DNA from: JBHEMT01 sp046262435
GTDB lineage: Bacteria; Chloroflexota; Dormibacteria; Aeolococcales; Aeolococcaceae
Assembly: GCA_046262435.1 (NCBI GenBank)
Contig: JBHEMT010000036.1
Coordinates: 1 to 45,562, forward strand
DNA: 45,562 nt
Direction: 5' to 3'
Made by a program: the position numbers and the translations under genes. The notes below the pieces were generated by a model that made no database searches, was not told where the DNA came from, and saw only the letters and a list, made by a program, of their open reading frames with translations. This document shows positions 15,162-22,861 of the stretch, piece after piece. Position 1 is the stretch's first letter. Each line of letters begins with the position of its first letter.

Positions 15162-16508
15162 GGCGACGAGAGCCGCCTGCAGTTGGGCGTCGCCGGCCGG
15201 GTCGGGACCGATGGCATCAAGGGTGAAGCGGTGCTCAGCGCTGTCGAGAGCAACCGTCTGGTCGGGCTGGATCCCGGCATTGTCGATGCTCTCCCCCCGG
15301 GGACCGAACCACCTCTCCACGGTCAGGTGCAGATCACCCCCGTCGGGCAGCACGAAATCCTCCTGGACCGACCCCTTGCCAAAGGTTCGCTGCCCCACAA
15401 CGGTGGCCCGACGGTAGTCGTGCAGGCACGCGGCGACGATCTCTGACGCGCTTGCGGTGTCACCGTCAACGATAACGACTACCTTCAGGGCCGTGGCGAC
15501 GCCGCCGCTCTCGATCGTGTCTCGAATCACCGTCTCGGCGCTGTCAGGCGCCCCGCCCGCGGCCAGGCGGCCGCGGCGCACCACCACGTCGTGCCGTCCC
15601 GGGCCCGGACTCACGAACTGGCTTGCCAACCGCTGGGCGGCGGTGACGTAGCCGCCACCGTTGTGGCGCAGGTCGAGCACCACTGCTTGCACGCCCGCAC
15701 CCACGTTCCGCTGCAGGGCGCTGCGGGCGTCGTCGCCGGTGTTCTCGTCGAAGCCGGTCACCTGCATGTAGAGGGTGTTGCCGAATCGCTGGGTATAGAC
15801 CGACGGGATGCTGAGGTCGCCGCGCGCGACGGCGAGCACACGCGCTGACCCGCCTCGCGCCACGCTGAGCCGGACCGTGGTCCCGGCACTGCCGCGAATC
15901 AGCGAGCTCACCCGGCTGAGCCGCTCGTCAGTGGTCTGGCCCAGGGTCCGCACCTGGCGGCCGTCCACGGCCAGCAGTACGTCGCCGGGGAGCACTCCCG
16001 CGCGAGCGGCCGGCTGATCGCGAAGGACGTCCTCGATCACCAGGGTGCTCGGCGTCGTCCCGCCGGCGCATGGTGCGCCGCCATCGCAGCGCGCTTCGAG
16101 GGCAATGCCGATGCTGCCGCTGCGCTGACCGGCGAGGTCGGAGCGCAGCGCGCGGGCCTCCTCAGGCGACAGGTACGCGGAGAAACGGTCACCGAACTTC
16201 GCCTTGAGGGCATCGATCATGCCCTGCTCGGCGCCCGTGGTTCCCAGCGAGCTGTTCACCGAGCGCAGCACGTAACGCTGCTGAATCGTCGACCAGGCGG
16301 CGTTGACGCTGGCGCTGTCGAGGTTGTGCCGGTCCACGCGGGGGAACAGCGCGTGGACCACATTGGCAGCGCCCGTGCCCTCCAGGTTGACGACGGCCAG
16401 GCCGGTGAGGTAGCAGGAGGCAACGACCACCAGGCTGGGCAGCGCGGTGCGAGCTCGCGACCGGAAACGCAACCAGGCGCCCCGTGCAACCGCGGTCCGC
16501 TCACTCAC
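15153..16508 (-). CDS. S41 family carboxyl-terminal processing protease (CtpA type)
   Basis: Membrane-anchored serine protease of 451 aa facing outside. One N-terminal TM helix (about 22-41) is followed by a PDZ domain (about 125-225) and the S41 catalytic core. The Ser-Lys dyad is visible: S353 in DGDTASASEIVAA and K378 in RTFGKGSVQ, with the family's usual 25-residue spacing. The GTG start overlaps the stop of the EnvC-like gene (GTGA), making it the last gene of ftsE-ftsX-envC-ctpA. In several bacteria a protease of this class degrades or trims wall hydrolases of the same pathway; that relation is inference here. C141 and C147 bracket a short loop and could form a disulfide. Confidence 0.94.
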   Translation of the reverse strand: MSERTAVARGAWLRFRSRARTALPSLVVVASCYLTGLAVVNLEGTGAANVVHALFPRVDRHNLDSASVNAAWSTIQQRYVLRSVNSSLGTTGAEQGMIDALKAKFGDRFSAYLSPEEARALRSDLAGQRSGSIGIALEARCDGGAPCAGGTTPSTLVIEDVLRDQPAARAGVLPGDVLLAVDGRQVRTLGQTTDERLSRVSSLIRGSAGTTVRLSVARGGSARVLAVARGDLSIPSVYTQRFGNTLYMQVTGFDENTGDDARSALQRNVGAGVQAVVLDLRHNGGGYVTAAQRLASQFVSPGPGRHDVVVRRGRLAAGGAPDSAETVIRDTIESGGVATALKVVVIVDGDTASASEIVAACLHDYRRATVVGQRTFGKGSVQEDFVLPDGGDLHLTVERWFGPRGESIDNAGIQPDQTVALDSAEHRFTLDAIGPDPAGDAQLQAALVAAG

Positions 16509-17779
16509 GGGAGGTAGTTGAACGGATTCTCCACTGTGTCGTTGAGCCGGATCTCGAAGTGCAGATGAGGACCCGTCGAGTTGCCGCTGCTGCCCTCGTA
16601 GCCGATCGTCTCACCGCGACCCACGGCCGCTCCGTTGGCCACGGCAAACGAGGCGAGGTGCCCGTACACCGAGGTCCAGCCACCGGCGTGGACGATGATG
16701 ACGTGGTTGCCATATCCGTAGGATCCCCCGAAGGTGAAGGCGATGCCGGTATCCGCCGCGCCCACCGGCGTGCCCCCTGGGGCGCCGATGTCGATGCCGG
16801 TGTGGAAGTGTCCACTGGCGCAGTAGATACCCTGCGGTGGCGGAGGCTCGAAGGCGAACGCGGTGCAACCGTAGCCCTGGCTGATCGGCCCGGACTCCGG
16901 CCAGCTGAACTGGGCATTGGCATTGATGGGATGGCCACCGCCGTGGTTGCGGGCCGCCGCGGCCGCAGCAGCAGCCGCAGCGGCAGCCCGGCGACGCGCC
17001 TCGGCCTCGGCCCGCGCCCGGGCGGCCTTGAGCTGGACAATCTCCTGGTCGAGCTGGCGTGCGCTCTGCTCCGCCTGGAGCAGCCGCTGCTGGTCGCTCG
17101 CCTCGAGCTGACGGAGCAGAGCCTCGGCGTTCTGTTGGGAGGCCAGCTCGCCGTCGAGCGTGGTCACCTCGTCGCGAAGCGCAGCCAGGGCTTTCGCCTG
17201 CTCCTGCTTCTGCGCGCTGATCCCAGCCACCTGGTCGCGCACGGACTGCTCCTCACCGGTGACCGCGGCGACGGTATCGCTCTCCGCCGAGGACACCTTG
17301 CGTGCTGCGAGGAAGTGGACGAAGAACTCGTTGAAGTCGCCGGAGGAGACCAGGCTGCCGAGCGCGGTCGAGTCCTTGTCGAACTTGAAGGTGAGCACCA
17401 TCGCCTTGCGGAGCACCTCCCGATCGCGGGCCAGCCGGGCGCGGGTCTCGACCAGCCGGTCCTCTGCGGCCGAGAGGGCTGCGGTGATCTGGGCAAGTCG
17501 CGCCTGGGCAGCGTCGACCTGATGACTCGTGGCCACGATCGTGGCGTTGAGCCCGTCGATGATCTTCTGCAGCGCCACCTGCTGGTTCTGCGCCGAGGCG
17601 ATCTGCCCTTGCAGGTCGCTCATGGTCAGGTTCAACTGCGCCCGCTGGTGCTGCTTGTCGGAGATCTGGTCGGCCGCGGACGGCAGCGGCCCGGCGGCGC
17701 CTGCGGCGGCGAGCAGGCAGACCAAGCCGACGCCGGCAAGAGCGGAGGCGCGAGGACGACTGAGAAACCGGATGAGCAT
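16505..17779 (-). CDS. EnvC-like murein hydrolase: coiled coil plus M23 (LytM) domain
   Basis: Secreted cell-wall protein of 424 aa. A signal peptide (1-36) is followed by a long coiled coil (about 37-263), a 12-residue poly-Ala run (265-276) and a C-terminal M23 domain. The zinc ligands of an active enzyme are present: H326 and D330 (HTGID) and H407 in HLHFE (404-409, with H405), plus H374 in YGHL. Escherichia coli EnvC by contrast has a degenerate LytM domain that only activates amidases. The ATG at 17779 is chosen because it begins the signal peptide and lies 50 nt after the ftsX stop; the open frame runs further upstream inside ftsX without meaning. The FtsEX complex is the expected gate. 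Confidence 0.92.
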   Translation of the reverse strand: MLIRFLSRPRASALAGVGLVCLLAAAGAAGPLPSAADQISDKQHQRAQLNLTMSDLQGQIASAQNQQVALQKIIDGLNATIVATSHQVDAAQARLAQITAALSAAEDRLVETRARLARDREVLRKAMVLTFKFDKDSTALGSLVSSGDFNEFFVHFLAARKVSSAESDTVAAVTGEEQSVRDQVAGISAQKQEQAKALAALRDEVTTLDGELASQQNAEALLRQLEASDQQRLLQAEQSARQLDQEIVQLKAARARAEAEARRRAAAAAAAAAAAARNHGGGHPINANAQFSWPESGPISQGYGCTAFAFEPPPPQGIYCASGHFHTGIDIGAPGGTPVGAADTGIAFTFGGSYGYGNHVIIVHAGGWTSVYGHLASFAVANGAAVGRGETIGYEGSSGNSTGPHLHFEIRLNDTVENPFNYLP

Positions 17780-17829
17780 GCGGGGGGACACCTGAGGTTG
17801 CGGGGACGTGGAGAGGACGCGGGGTGAGG

Positions 17830-18714
17830 TCAGACGGCGAGGAACCGCCTGACGCCCAGGTACGAACCGAACGACCCGATCGCCGTGCCTGCGAGGAGGA
17901 TCACCCCGAGCAGAAAGACCAGGTATCCGCTGTCGTACACGAAGTGCACGCTCGATGTCAGCAGGTGATACGCGATTGTCACAACCGCGCTTGAGAAGAC
18001 GGCGGCCAGCAGTCCACCGATGACTCCCTCGAGAATAAATGGCCAGCGCACGAACCAATCGGTGGCGCCCACCAGCTTCATGATCTCGATCTCGGTACGC
18101 CGGACGTAGACCGCGGTCCGGATGGTGTTCATGATGATCACCACGCTGATGAAGCCCAACAAGGCGGCAATCACCAGGCCGATGAGCCGGATGTAGTTGA
18201 TCGCGGTGTTCAACCGGTCGATGATCTTGCGGTTGTCGTCGGTGGGCTGCTTGGTGTCGACCAGGGGGTTGGCACGCACCTCGTTGTCAATGGTGTTGAG
18301 GTCGCGCAGCTGCTTCACCTCAAGGTTGAGCGAGGCCGGCAGCGGGTTGTTGCCATTGAGCGCCCGCAGGGCGTTGGGAAAGTTCGGGTCGACCTTGGCC
18401 TGTTCTCGGGCCGCGTCATCCTTGGACTCGTAGACCACAGCCTTGACCCGGGAGTCGCGCATGAACTGGGTGGCGAGATGTTCGGTCGAGGCCAGCGACA
18501 CCCCATCGGACAGGTAGACGCGGATCTTGCTCGCCTTGGCCTGCTGCTGGTCAAGCAGGGTGTTCACCACGTGGGTGCCGAGCAGGGTGCCGCCCACCAT
18601 CAGCAGGATCAGCCCCATGGTGAACACGCCGGCCAGTGAGACCGCCAGGTTGCGGCGGAAGTTCTGCCCGGCCGAGACGAAGGCGAAGGCGAGCGCCGCG
18701 AGGACGCGCCTCAA
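17830..18714 (-). CDS. ftsX: Cell division permease-like protein FtsX
   Basis: The 294-aa membrane partner of FtsE couples ATP hydrolysis at the divisome to a periplasmic or extracellular wall hydrolase. It has one TM helix near the N-terminus (about 24-48), a large extracytoplasmic loop (about 49-170) that should contact the EnvC-like coiled coil, and three TM helices in the C-terminal FtsX/MacB domain (VIAALLGFISVVIIMNTI, then EGVIGGLLAAVFSSAVV, then LVFLLGVILLAGTAIGSFGSYLG). The start overlaps the ftsE stop by 4 bp, and the hydrolase gene follows after 50 nt. Confidence 0.95.
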   Translation of the reverse strand: MRRVLAALAFAFVSAGQNFRRNLAVSLAGVFTMGLILLMVGGTLLGTHVVNTLLDQQQAKASKIRVYLSDGVSLASTEHLATQFMRDSRVKAVVYESKDDAAREQAKVDPNFPNALRALNGNNPLPASLNLEVKQLRDLNTIDNEVRANPLVDTKQPTDDNRKIIDRLNTAINYIRLIGLVIAALLGFISVVIIMNTIRTAVYVRRTEIEIMKLVGATDWFVRWPFILEGVIGGLLAAVFSSAVVTIAYHLLTSSVHFVYDSGYLVFLLGVILLAGTAIGSFGSYLGVRRFLAV

Positions 18715-19505
18715 ATGGTGGCCTCCCCTTCCTTGAGGTACTGCCCTTCCATTTCATCGCGGACCACCCGGCCGCCCTCAATGGCGATCACGCGGCGGCG
18801 CACCAGGTCGACGACCTCACGGTTGTGCGTGGCCATCAGCACCGTCGTACCGCGGTGGTTGATCTGCAGGAGAAGCTGGACGATGCCCCATGAGGTGTCA
18901 GGGTCGAGGTTGCCGGTGGGCTCGTCGGCCAGAAAGATGTGGGGCTTGTGCACCAGGGCGCGAGCGATGGCCACCCGCTGCTGCTCGCCACCGGAGAGCT
19001 CGTCAGGAAACTTGGTCAGCTTGTCCTCGAGCCCCACGATCCACAGCGTCTCCTCCACCTTCTCGCGCAGGTGCCGCTGCCCTGGCCGGGTGACGTTGAG
19101 CGCGAAGGCCACGTTCTGGGCCACGGTGAGCCGGGGAAGCAGTTTGAAGTCCTGGAAGACGATGCCGAACTTGCGGCGCAGCTTGGGCAGCCGCCGGTGG
19201 GGCATCCGGGTCACCTCCTGGCCTTCGATGAAGATTCGGCCGGTCGAGGCGGACTCCTCGCGGATGAGCAGGCGCACCAGGGTCGACTTGCCGGCTCCGC
19301 TGGCGCCGACCAGGAACACGAAGTCCCCCTGGTGGATCGCCAGGTCAACCTCGCGCAGGGCGACGGTACCGTTGGGATAGGTCTTGCCCACGCCATGGAA
19401 CGAGATCACCGGCTTGGTCGCCGGTTCGTTCAGCGTTGCGACGGGTCGGACAGGTGCGGCTACGCTCATCAGTGCTCGTGAGGTCGCACCGGGAGGGCGC
19501 GACAT
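18711..19505 (-). CDS. ftsE: Cell division ATP-binding protein FtsE
   Basis: ABC ATPase of 264 aa with Walker A GASGAGKST, signature LSGGEQQRVAIARAL, Walker B IFLADEPTGNLD and switch His in MATHNREVV. The FtsE core starts only at about residue 33 (VISFHGVGKTYPNGTVALREVDL). The coordinates take the first ATG at 19505; an internal ATG at 19469 is an equally plausible start, and neither has a clear Shine-Dalgarno. The nearest promoter candidate is a TATACT hexamer at 19681-19686, which would leave a leader of roughly 165-200 nt. It forms an operon with ftsX, the EnvC-like hydrolase and the S41 protease. Confidence 0.94.
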   Translation of the reverse strand: MSRPPGATSRALMSVAAPVRPVATLNEPATKPVISFHGVGKTYPNGTVALREVDLAIHQGDFVFLVGASGAGKSTLVRLLIREESASTGRIFIEGQEVTRMPHRRLPKLRRKFGIVFQDFKLLPRLTVAQNVAFALNVTRPGQRHLREKVEETLWIVGLEDKLTKFPDELSGGEQQRVAIARALVHKPHIFLADEPTGNLDPDTSWGIVQLLLQINHRGTTVLMATHNREVVDLVRRRVIAIEGGRVVRDEMEGQYLKEGEATI

Positions 19506-19680
19506 TGGGGGCTGGATCGGAGGCGGGTCGTCTGAAGGACGCCGCCGGCTCCATCTGGGGCCACGCGGCGCACCCGCCGGCGGACGGGGTGGTCGCCGAG
19601 GCTGGTCCGGCGGACGGAGTGCGCGGATGCCGTGTGAAGACGAGGTGCTGGGACTGGAACCCTCCGGACGACCGCCCCGA

Positions 19681-19686
19681 AGTATA
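19681..19686 (-). promoter_or_regulatory. -10-like TATACT upstream of ftsE
   Basis: Same hexamer as the ones before lpdA and infA, on the minus strand. It is not followed by a start codon within 20 nt, so if active it produces a long ftsE leader. No clear -35 is visible. Confidence 0.4.
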
Positions 19687-19754
19687 CCGGCGGCCCTGGA
19701 AATGGGTGGGCTCAGGCGTGTCGCGACTCACCAAAGGTTGGTCACCTGCCCCGC

Positions 19755-19773
19755 CCGGCCCCACCCGGGCCGG
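19755..19773. terminator. GC hairpin downstream of the EamA transporter gene
   Basis: CCGGCCC and GGGCCGG form a perfect 7-bp stem around a 5-nt loop, 37 nt past the transporter stop on the minus strand. There is no following U-tract, so it is a candidate transcript end rather than a textbook terminator. Confidence 0.35.
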
Positions 19774-19809
19774 CCGCCGGGCTCCGGGGCAAACAGCCCG
19801 CGGAGGCCG

Positions 19810-20805
19810 TCAGGCGGCGGCGCGCTGGTCGGGCAGGTGGTCCGGCACGTCACCTGGGCGATGGCGGCGCACCGGTTGCGCCAGGATGAGCGCCACTGCC
19901 ACGACGATGAGGCCGCCCGCCACCAGCGTCTGCCCGCGCACCACCTCGCCCAGGAAGAGGGCACCCAGGGCCACCGCGACGAGCGGGTTCACGTAGGCAT
20001 AGGTGGCGACCACCGCGGTGGGCAGCGCGGTGAGAATGAAGACGTAGGAGCTGTAGCCGATGATCGAGCCGATCAGCACCAGGTAGACGAAGGCCAGCAC
20101 CGAGGTGCTCGAGAATGCGCCGAGGTGCACCCGGCCGGCCTCGCCCCGGATCAGCCCCACAGCGAGCAAGACGGCGCCGCCGAAGAGCATCTCCATCCCG
20201 GTGCTCAGGATGGTGCTGCTCGGCAGGTCGGCGCGCCGCGCGTACAGAGAGCCGGCCGCCCAGCACAGCGGCGAGACCAGCACGGCGAGCATCGCGGCGC
20301 GGTTGCCGCCGCCCCCGGGCCGGAGCAGGAGGGCCACCCCGGCGAGGCCGACGGCGATCCCCAGCCATGCCGCGGGGCGCAGCCGCTCGCCGAGGAAGCA
20401 GTTGGCCAGAAAGGCCATCCACAGTGGCACCGTGGCGATTAGCAGGGCCACAACCCCCGACGGGACGGCCTCCTCGGCGAGGGTCACCCCCCCGTTGCCC
20501 ACCGCCACCAGGGCTGTCCCGACCACCAGGGTGGCGCGGCACTGGGCGAGGCTGGGAAGGCGCGTGCGAATCCTGCCCGCCTCCGGCGTCGCGCGATGCC
20601 GCAGCGCAAAGGCGCACATCAGCAACCCGGCCACCATGAACCGGACGCCGCTCATCAGCAGCGGTGGAATTGTGTCGATCGCCAGCCGGATCCCAAAGTA
20701 GGTGGAACCCCAGATGACATACACGGCGAGCAGGGCCGCGAGGGTCAGCGGCGGCGAGGCGCCCGGAGCCACCAGGCCGACCGCCCGCCGGCGGAGGGTT
20801 GTCAT
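19810..20805 (-). CDS. EamA/DMT family transporter
   Basis: Integral membrane protein of 331 aa with about ten TM helices arranged as two EamA repeats: the first begins LAVYVIWGSTYFGIRLAI, the second SPLCWAAGSLYARRADLP, each ending in FLGERLRPAAWLGIAVGLAGV or FLGEVVRGQTLVAGGLIVV. Members export amino acids or other metabolites, or take up nucleotide-type solutes; the substrate is unknown. The ATG at 20805 overlaps the PPOX stop (ATGA), so it is the second gene of a PPOX-EamA unit divergent from a MocR regulator. That context suggests export of an amino acid or a vitamin B6-related compound, which is inference. Confidence 0.9.
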   Translation of the reverse strand: MTTLRRRAVGLVAPGASPPLTLAALLAVYVIWGSTYFGIRLAIDTIPPLLMSGVRFMVAGLLMCAFALRHRATPEAGRIRTRLPSLAQCRATLVVGTALVAVGNGGVTLAEEAVPSGVVALLIATVPLWMAFLANCFLGERLRPAAWLGIAVGLAGVALLLRPGGGGNRAAMLAVLVSPLCWAAGSLYARRADLPSSTILSTGMEMLFGGAVLLAVGLIRGEAGRVHLGAFSSTSVLAFVYLVLIGSIIGYSSYVFILTALPTAVVATYAYVNPLVAVALGALFLGEVVRGQTLVAGGLIVVAVALILAQPVRRHRPGDVPDHLPDQRAAA

Positions 20806-21461
20806 GTCCACCGGCGCAGGGGGCCGACCCGCGCGGCCGCGCTCGGCGCAACCGGGACCGCCGGGTCGAGGGCAGAATCACCGGATGGGAGGCCCACCAC
20901 CTGCGCGACCGGGAGGACGCCGGCCCAGGTAGCAGTTCGCCGGTCAGCCGCCGGGTCGACCGGCGGCCCGGTGCGGACCTTGGCGGAGACCTCGTCGAGA
21001 TTGATCCTGACCAGCCCGGTCAGGGCCAGCTCCTTGGCGCTTGGACCACGCACCTCGGCCCAGCGGCCAGGCACCACGTGCTCCACAAGGGCCTGGAGGC
21101 TGGCGGCGACCTCCGCAGGCTCGACGATCGGCTCGGCGGTGCCCAGGACCACCGCCGAGCGGTAGTTCACTGAGTGGCCAAAGGCGGACCGGGAGAGAAC
21201 CAGCCCGTCGACCAGGGTGACGGTCACACAGCACGCCACCCCACGGCCGAGCTCACCGATCGTCCGGCTCAGGGCGGAACCGTGCAGGACCAGGTGGTCG
21301 CCGATGCGCACATGGGTGGTGGGGATCACCAACGGCTGGCCGGAGGAGAGGAACCCGACGTGACAGACCAGGGCCTCGTCCAGGATCGCGTCGACGACAG
21401 CACGGTCGTGGCTCCCCCGCTCCGGGTGCCGGGTCAGCGCGGTCCGGCCGGTCCTCGACAT
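20802..21461 (-). CDS. Pyridoxamine 5'-phosphate oxidase-like flavoprotein (PF12900 type)
   Basis: Split-barrel FMN-binding protein of 219 aa. The pattern RHPERGSHDRAVVDAILDEA, CHVGFLSSGQPLVIPTTHVR, LVLHGSALSRTIGEL, CVTVTLVDGLVLSRSAFGHSVNYRS, EHVVPGRWAEVR and SAKVRTGPPVD is characteristic of the Pyridox_ox_2 group. The true substrate of this group is generally not established; it should not be read as the PdxH enzyme. The ATG at 21461 has an AAAGGG Shine-Dalgarno 7 nt upstream. It is divergent from the MocR gene across 30 bp, with overlapping -10 boxes, so MocR very probably controls it. Confidence 0.88.
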   Translation of the reverse strand: MSRTGRTALTRHPERGSHDRAVVDAILDEALVCHVGFLSSGQPLVIPTTHVRIGDHLVLHGSALSRTIGELGRGVACCVTVTLVDGLVLSRSAFGHSVNYRSAVVLGTAEPIVEPAEVAASLQALVEHVVPGRWAEVRGPSAKELALTGLVRINLDEVSAKVRTGPPVDPAADRRTATWAGVLPVAQVVGLPSGDSALDPAVPVAPSAAARVGPLRRWT

Positions 21462-21477
21462 CGTGCGGCCCTTTCGT

Positions 21478-21483
21478 TACAGT
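21478..21483 (+). promoter_or_regulatory. -10 box TACAGT of the mocR-type gene
   Basis: TACAGT ends 8 nt before the GTG at 21492, which again implies a leaderless transcript. It shares five bases with the opposite-strand hexamer of the PPOX gene, so the two promoters face away from each other over the same few base pairs. Confidence 0.5.
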
Positions 21484-21484
21484 A
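21479..21484 (-). promoter_or_regulatory. -10 box TACTGT of the PPOX-EamA unit
   Basis: TACTGT on the minus strand ends 17 nt before the PPOX ATG and precedes its AAAGGG Shine-Dalgarno. A TTGTTC hexamer 19 nt upstream could be the -35. RNA polymerase could not occupy both this and the mocR -10 at once. Confidence 0.45.
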
Positions 21485-21491
21485 CAAAGTT

Positions 21492-22820
21492 GTGGACGTA
21501 GTGGAACAATATTATCCCACCGCGCGGACCGGGGTCGAGATCGTGGCCGGGGTCGAGGGAGCGGTACGCGAGGGCCGCCTGACCGCCGGGGACCGTCTGC
21601 CCACGATCCGCGACCTGGCCACCCATCTGGGGCTCAGCCCCACCACTGTGGCGGGCGCCTACCGGGACCTGGGGGCGCGCGGGGTGATCAACGGGGCGGG
21701 ACGTCAGGGCACCCGGGTTGCCGCGCGACCCCTCGTGGCGAGCCGGTCAGGCCCCCGGTTCGCCCCCGGCATCCGCGACCTGGCGCGGGGCAACCCGGAC
21801 CCGCTCCTGCTCCCACCGCTGGCCCCCGCCGTGGCCCGCGCCGCGGCTGCGATCGGCACCCCTCTCTACGGGGATGGCACGTCGGATGGGGCCCTGCTGA
21901 CCCTGGCCCGGGAACGGCTCGAGGCGGACGGCATTCCCGCCGACCACCTGACCGTGGTCGGGGGGGCCCTTGACGGGATCGAGCGCGTCCTCGGCGCCCA
22001 CCTCCGTCCTGGCGACCGGGTGGCCGTCGAGGACCCGGGATATTCCGGCCTGCTCGAACTGCTCGCTGCGCTGGGCTTGGTGACCCGACCGGTGCCGGTC
22101 GACGACAGCGGAATGTCAGCCACCGCCCTGGCGGCCACCCTCGCCGGGGGCGCCGAGGCTGTATTGGTCACACCGCGCGCGCAGAACCCCTTCGGATCGG
22201 CTCTCGACGCTGAGCGCGCCGAGGCGCTGCGCCGGGTGGTCACGGCCCACCCTCACGTGCTGGTGGTCGAGGACGACCACGCCGTCGGGGTGGCCGGCTC
22301 ACCAGCCCACTCCCTGGCCGCGGACCGCGAGCGCTGGTCGGTGATCCGGTCGGTCTCCAAGGCGCTGGCCCCCGACCTCAGGGTGGCGGTGGTCACCGGC
22401 GATTCCACCACCGTCGCCCGGGTGGAGGGCCGGCGCTTGCTCGGCACCGGGTGGGTCAGCCACCTGCTGCAGCGGACCGTGGTCGAGCTCTGGTCGGATA
22501 CCGAGGTCGGCCGTACCCTGGAGCACGCCCGTGCGACCTACGCGCAGCGGCGCACGGCGCTGCTCAATGCGCTGGCCGCCCGCCGCATCGCCGCCCACGG
22601 GCGGTCGGGCCTCAACGTCTGGGTCCCCGTCGATGATGAGGCGGCGGTGGCGGGCGCATTGCTCGCCGAGGGCTGGGGGGTGCTCACCGGTGAGCGCTTC
22701 CGTCTCGGATCGCCGCGCGCGGTGCGGGTCACCGTCGCCGAGCTCGTCCCTCACGATGCCGAGCGGCTCGCCGCGGCCTTCGAGCGTGCCGTGCGCACCG
22801 TCCCATCCCGGCTCGGCTGA
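21492..22820 (+). CDS. MocR family regulator (GntR wHTH fused to an aminotransferase fold)
   Basis: The 442-aa protein has an N-terminal GntR winged helix (about 10-77; TAGDRLPTIRDLATHLGLSPTTVAGAYRDL) fused to a fold-type I aminotransferase domain. The PLP-binding lysine is K290 in SVSKALAPDLRVA. Such regulators sense PLP or PLP-amino acid adducts; PdxR members control vitamin B6 genes and GabR controls GABA use. The frame is open upstream to 21174, but that part is the shadow of the PPOX gene. The GTG at 21492 begins the wHTH context, and another GTG follows at 21501. Neither has a Shine-Dalgarno; a TACAGT hexamer lies 8 nt upstream. The divergent PPOX-EamA unit is the likely target. Confidence 0.92.
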   Translation: MDVVEQYYPTARTGVEIVAGVEGAVREGRLTAGDRLPTIRDLATHLGLSPTTVAGAYRDLGARGVINGAGRQGTRVAARPLVASRSGPRFAPGIRDLARGNPDPLLLPPLAPAVARAAAAIGTPLYGDGTSDGALLTLARERLEADGIPADHLTVVGGALDGIERVLGAHLRPGDRVAVEDPGYSGLLELLAALGLVTRPVPVDDSGMSATALAATLAGGAEAVLVTPRAQNPFGSALDAERAEALRRVVTAHPHVLVVEDDHAVGVAGSPAHSLAADRERWSVIRSVSKALAPDLRVAVVTGDSTTVARVEGRRLLGTGWVSHLLQRTVVELWSDTEVGRTLEHARATYAQRRTALLNALAARRIAAHGRSGLNVWVPVDDEAAVAGALLAEGWGVLTGERFRLGSPRAVRVTVAELVPHDAERLAAAFERAVRTVPSRLG

Positions 22821-22861
22821 GACTGTTCGCTGGGGTCACACCCGTCGCTGAACCAGGCGCC

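Larger units (their letters stand above)
19506..19809. other. 304-bp gap without a gene between ftsE and the EamA transporter
   Basis: No frame on either strand here looks like a protein. The gap holds a TATACT -10-like hexamer facing ftsE (19681-19686) and a GC hairpin (19755-19773) just behind the transporter gene's 3' end. The roughly 170 nt between the hexamer and ftsE would be an untranslated leader if that promoter is used; it is GC-rich and I see no known riboswitch in it. Confidence 0.6.

Noticed and set aside
16940..16990. GCC/GCG-rich run in the EnvC-like gene as a DNA repeat element
   Set aside because: It encodes a 12-residue poly-Ala linker at 265-276 of the protein; coding low complexity rather than a separate repeat.
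20802..21461. Calling the PPOX protein PdxH (pyridoxine 5'-phosphate oxidase)
   Set aside because: The motif set fits the PF12900 split-barrel group, and the PdxH C-terminal dimerisation/substrate motifs are not seen.
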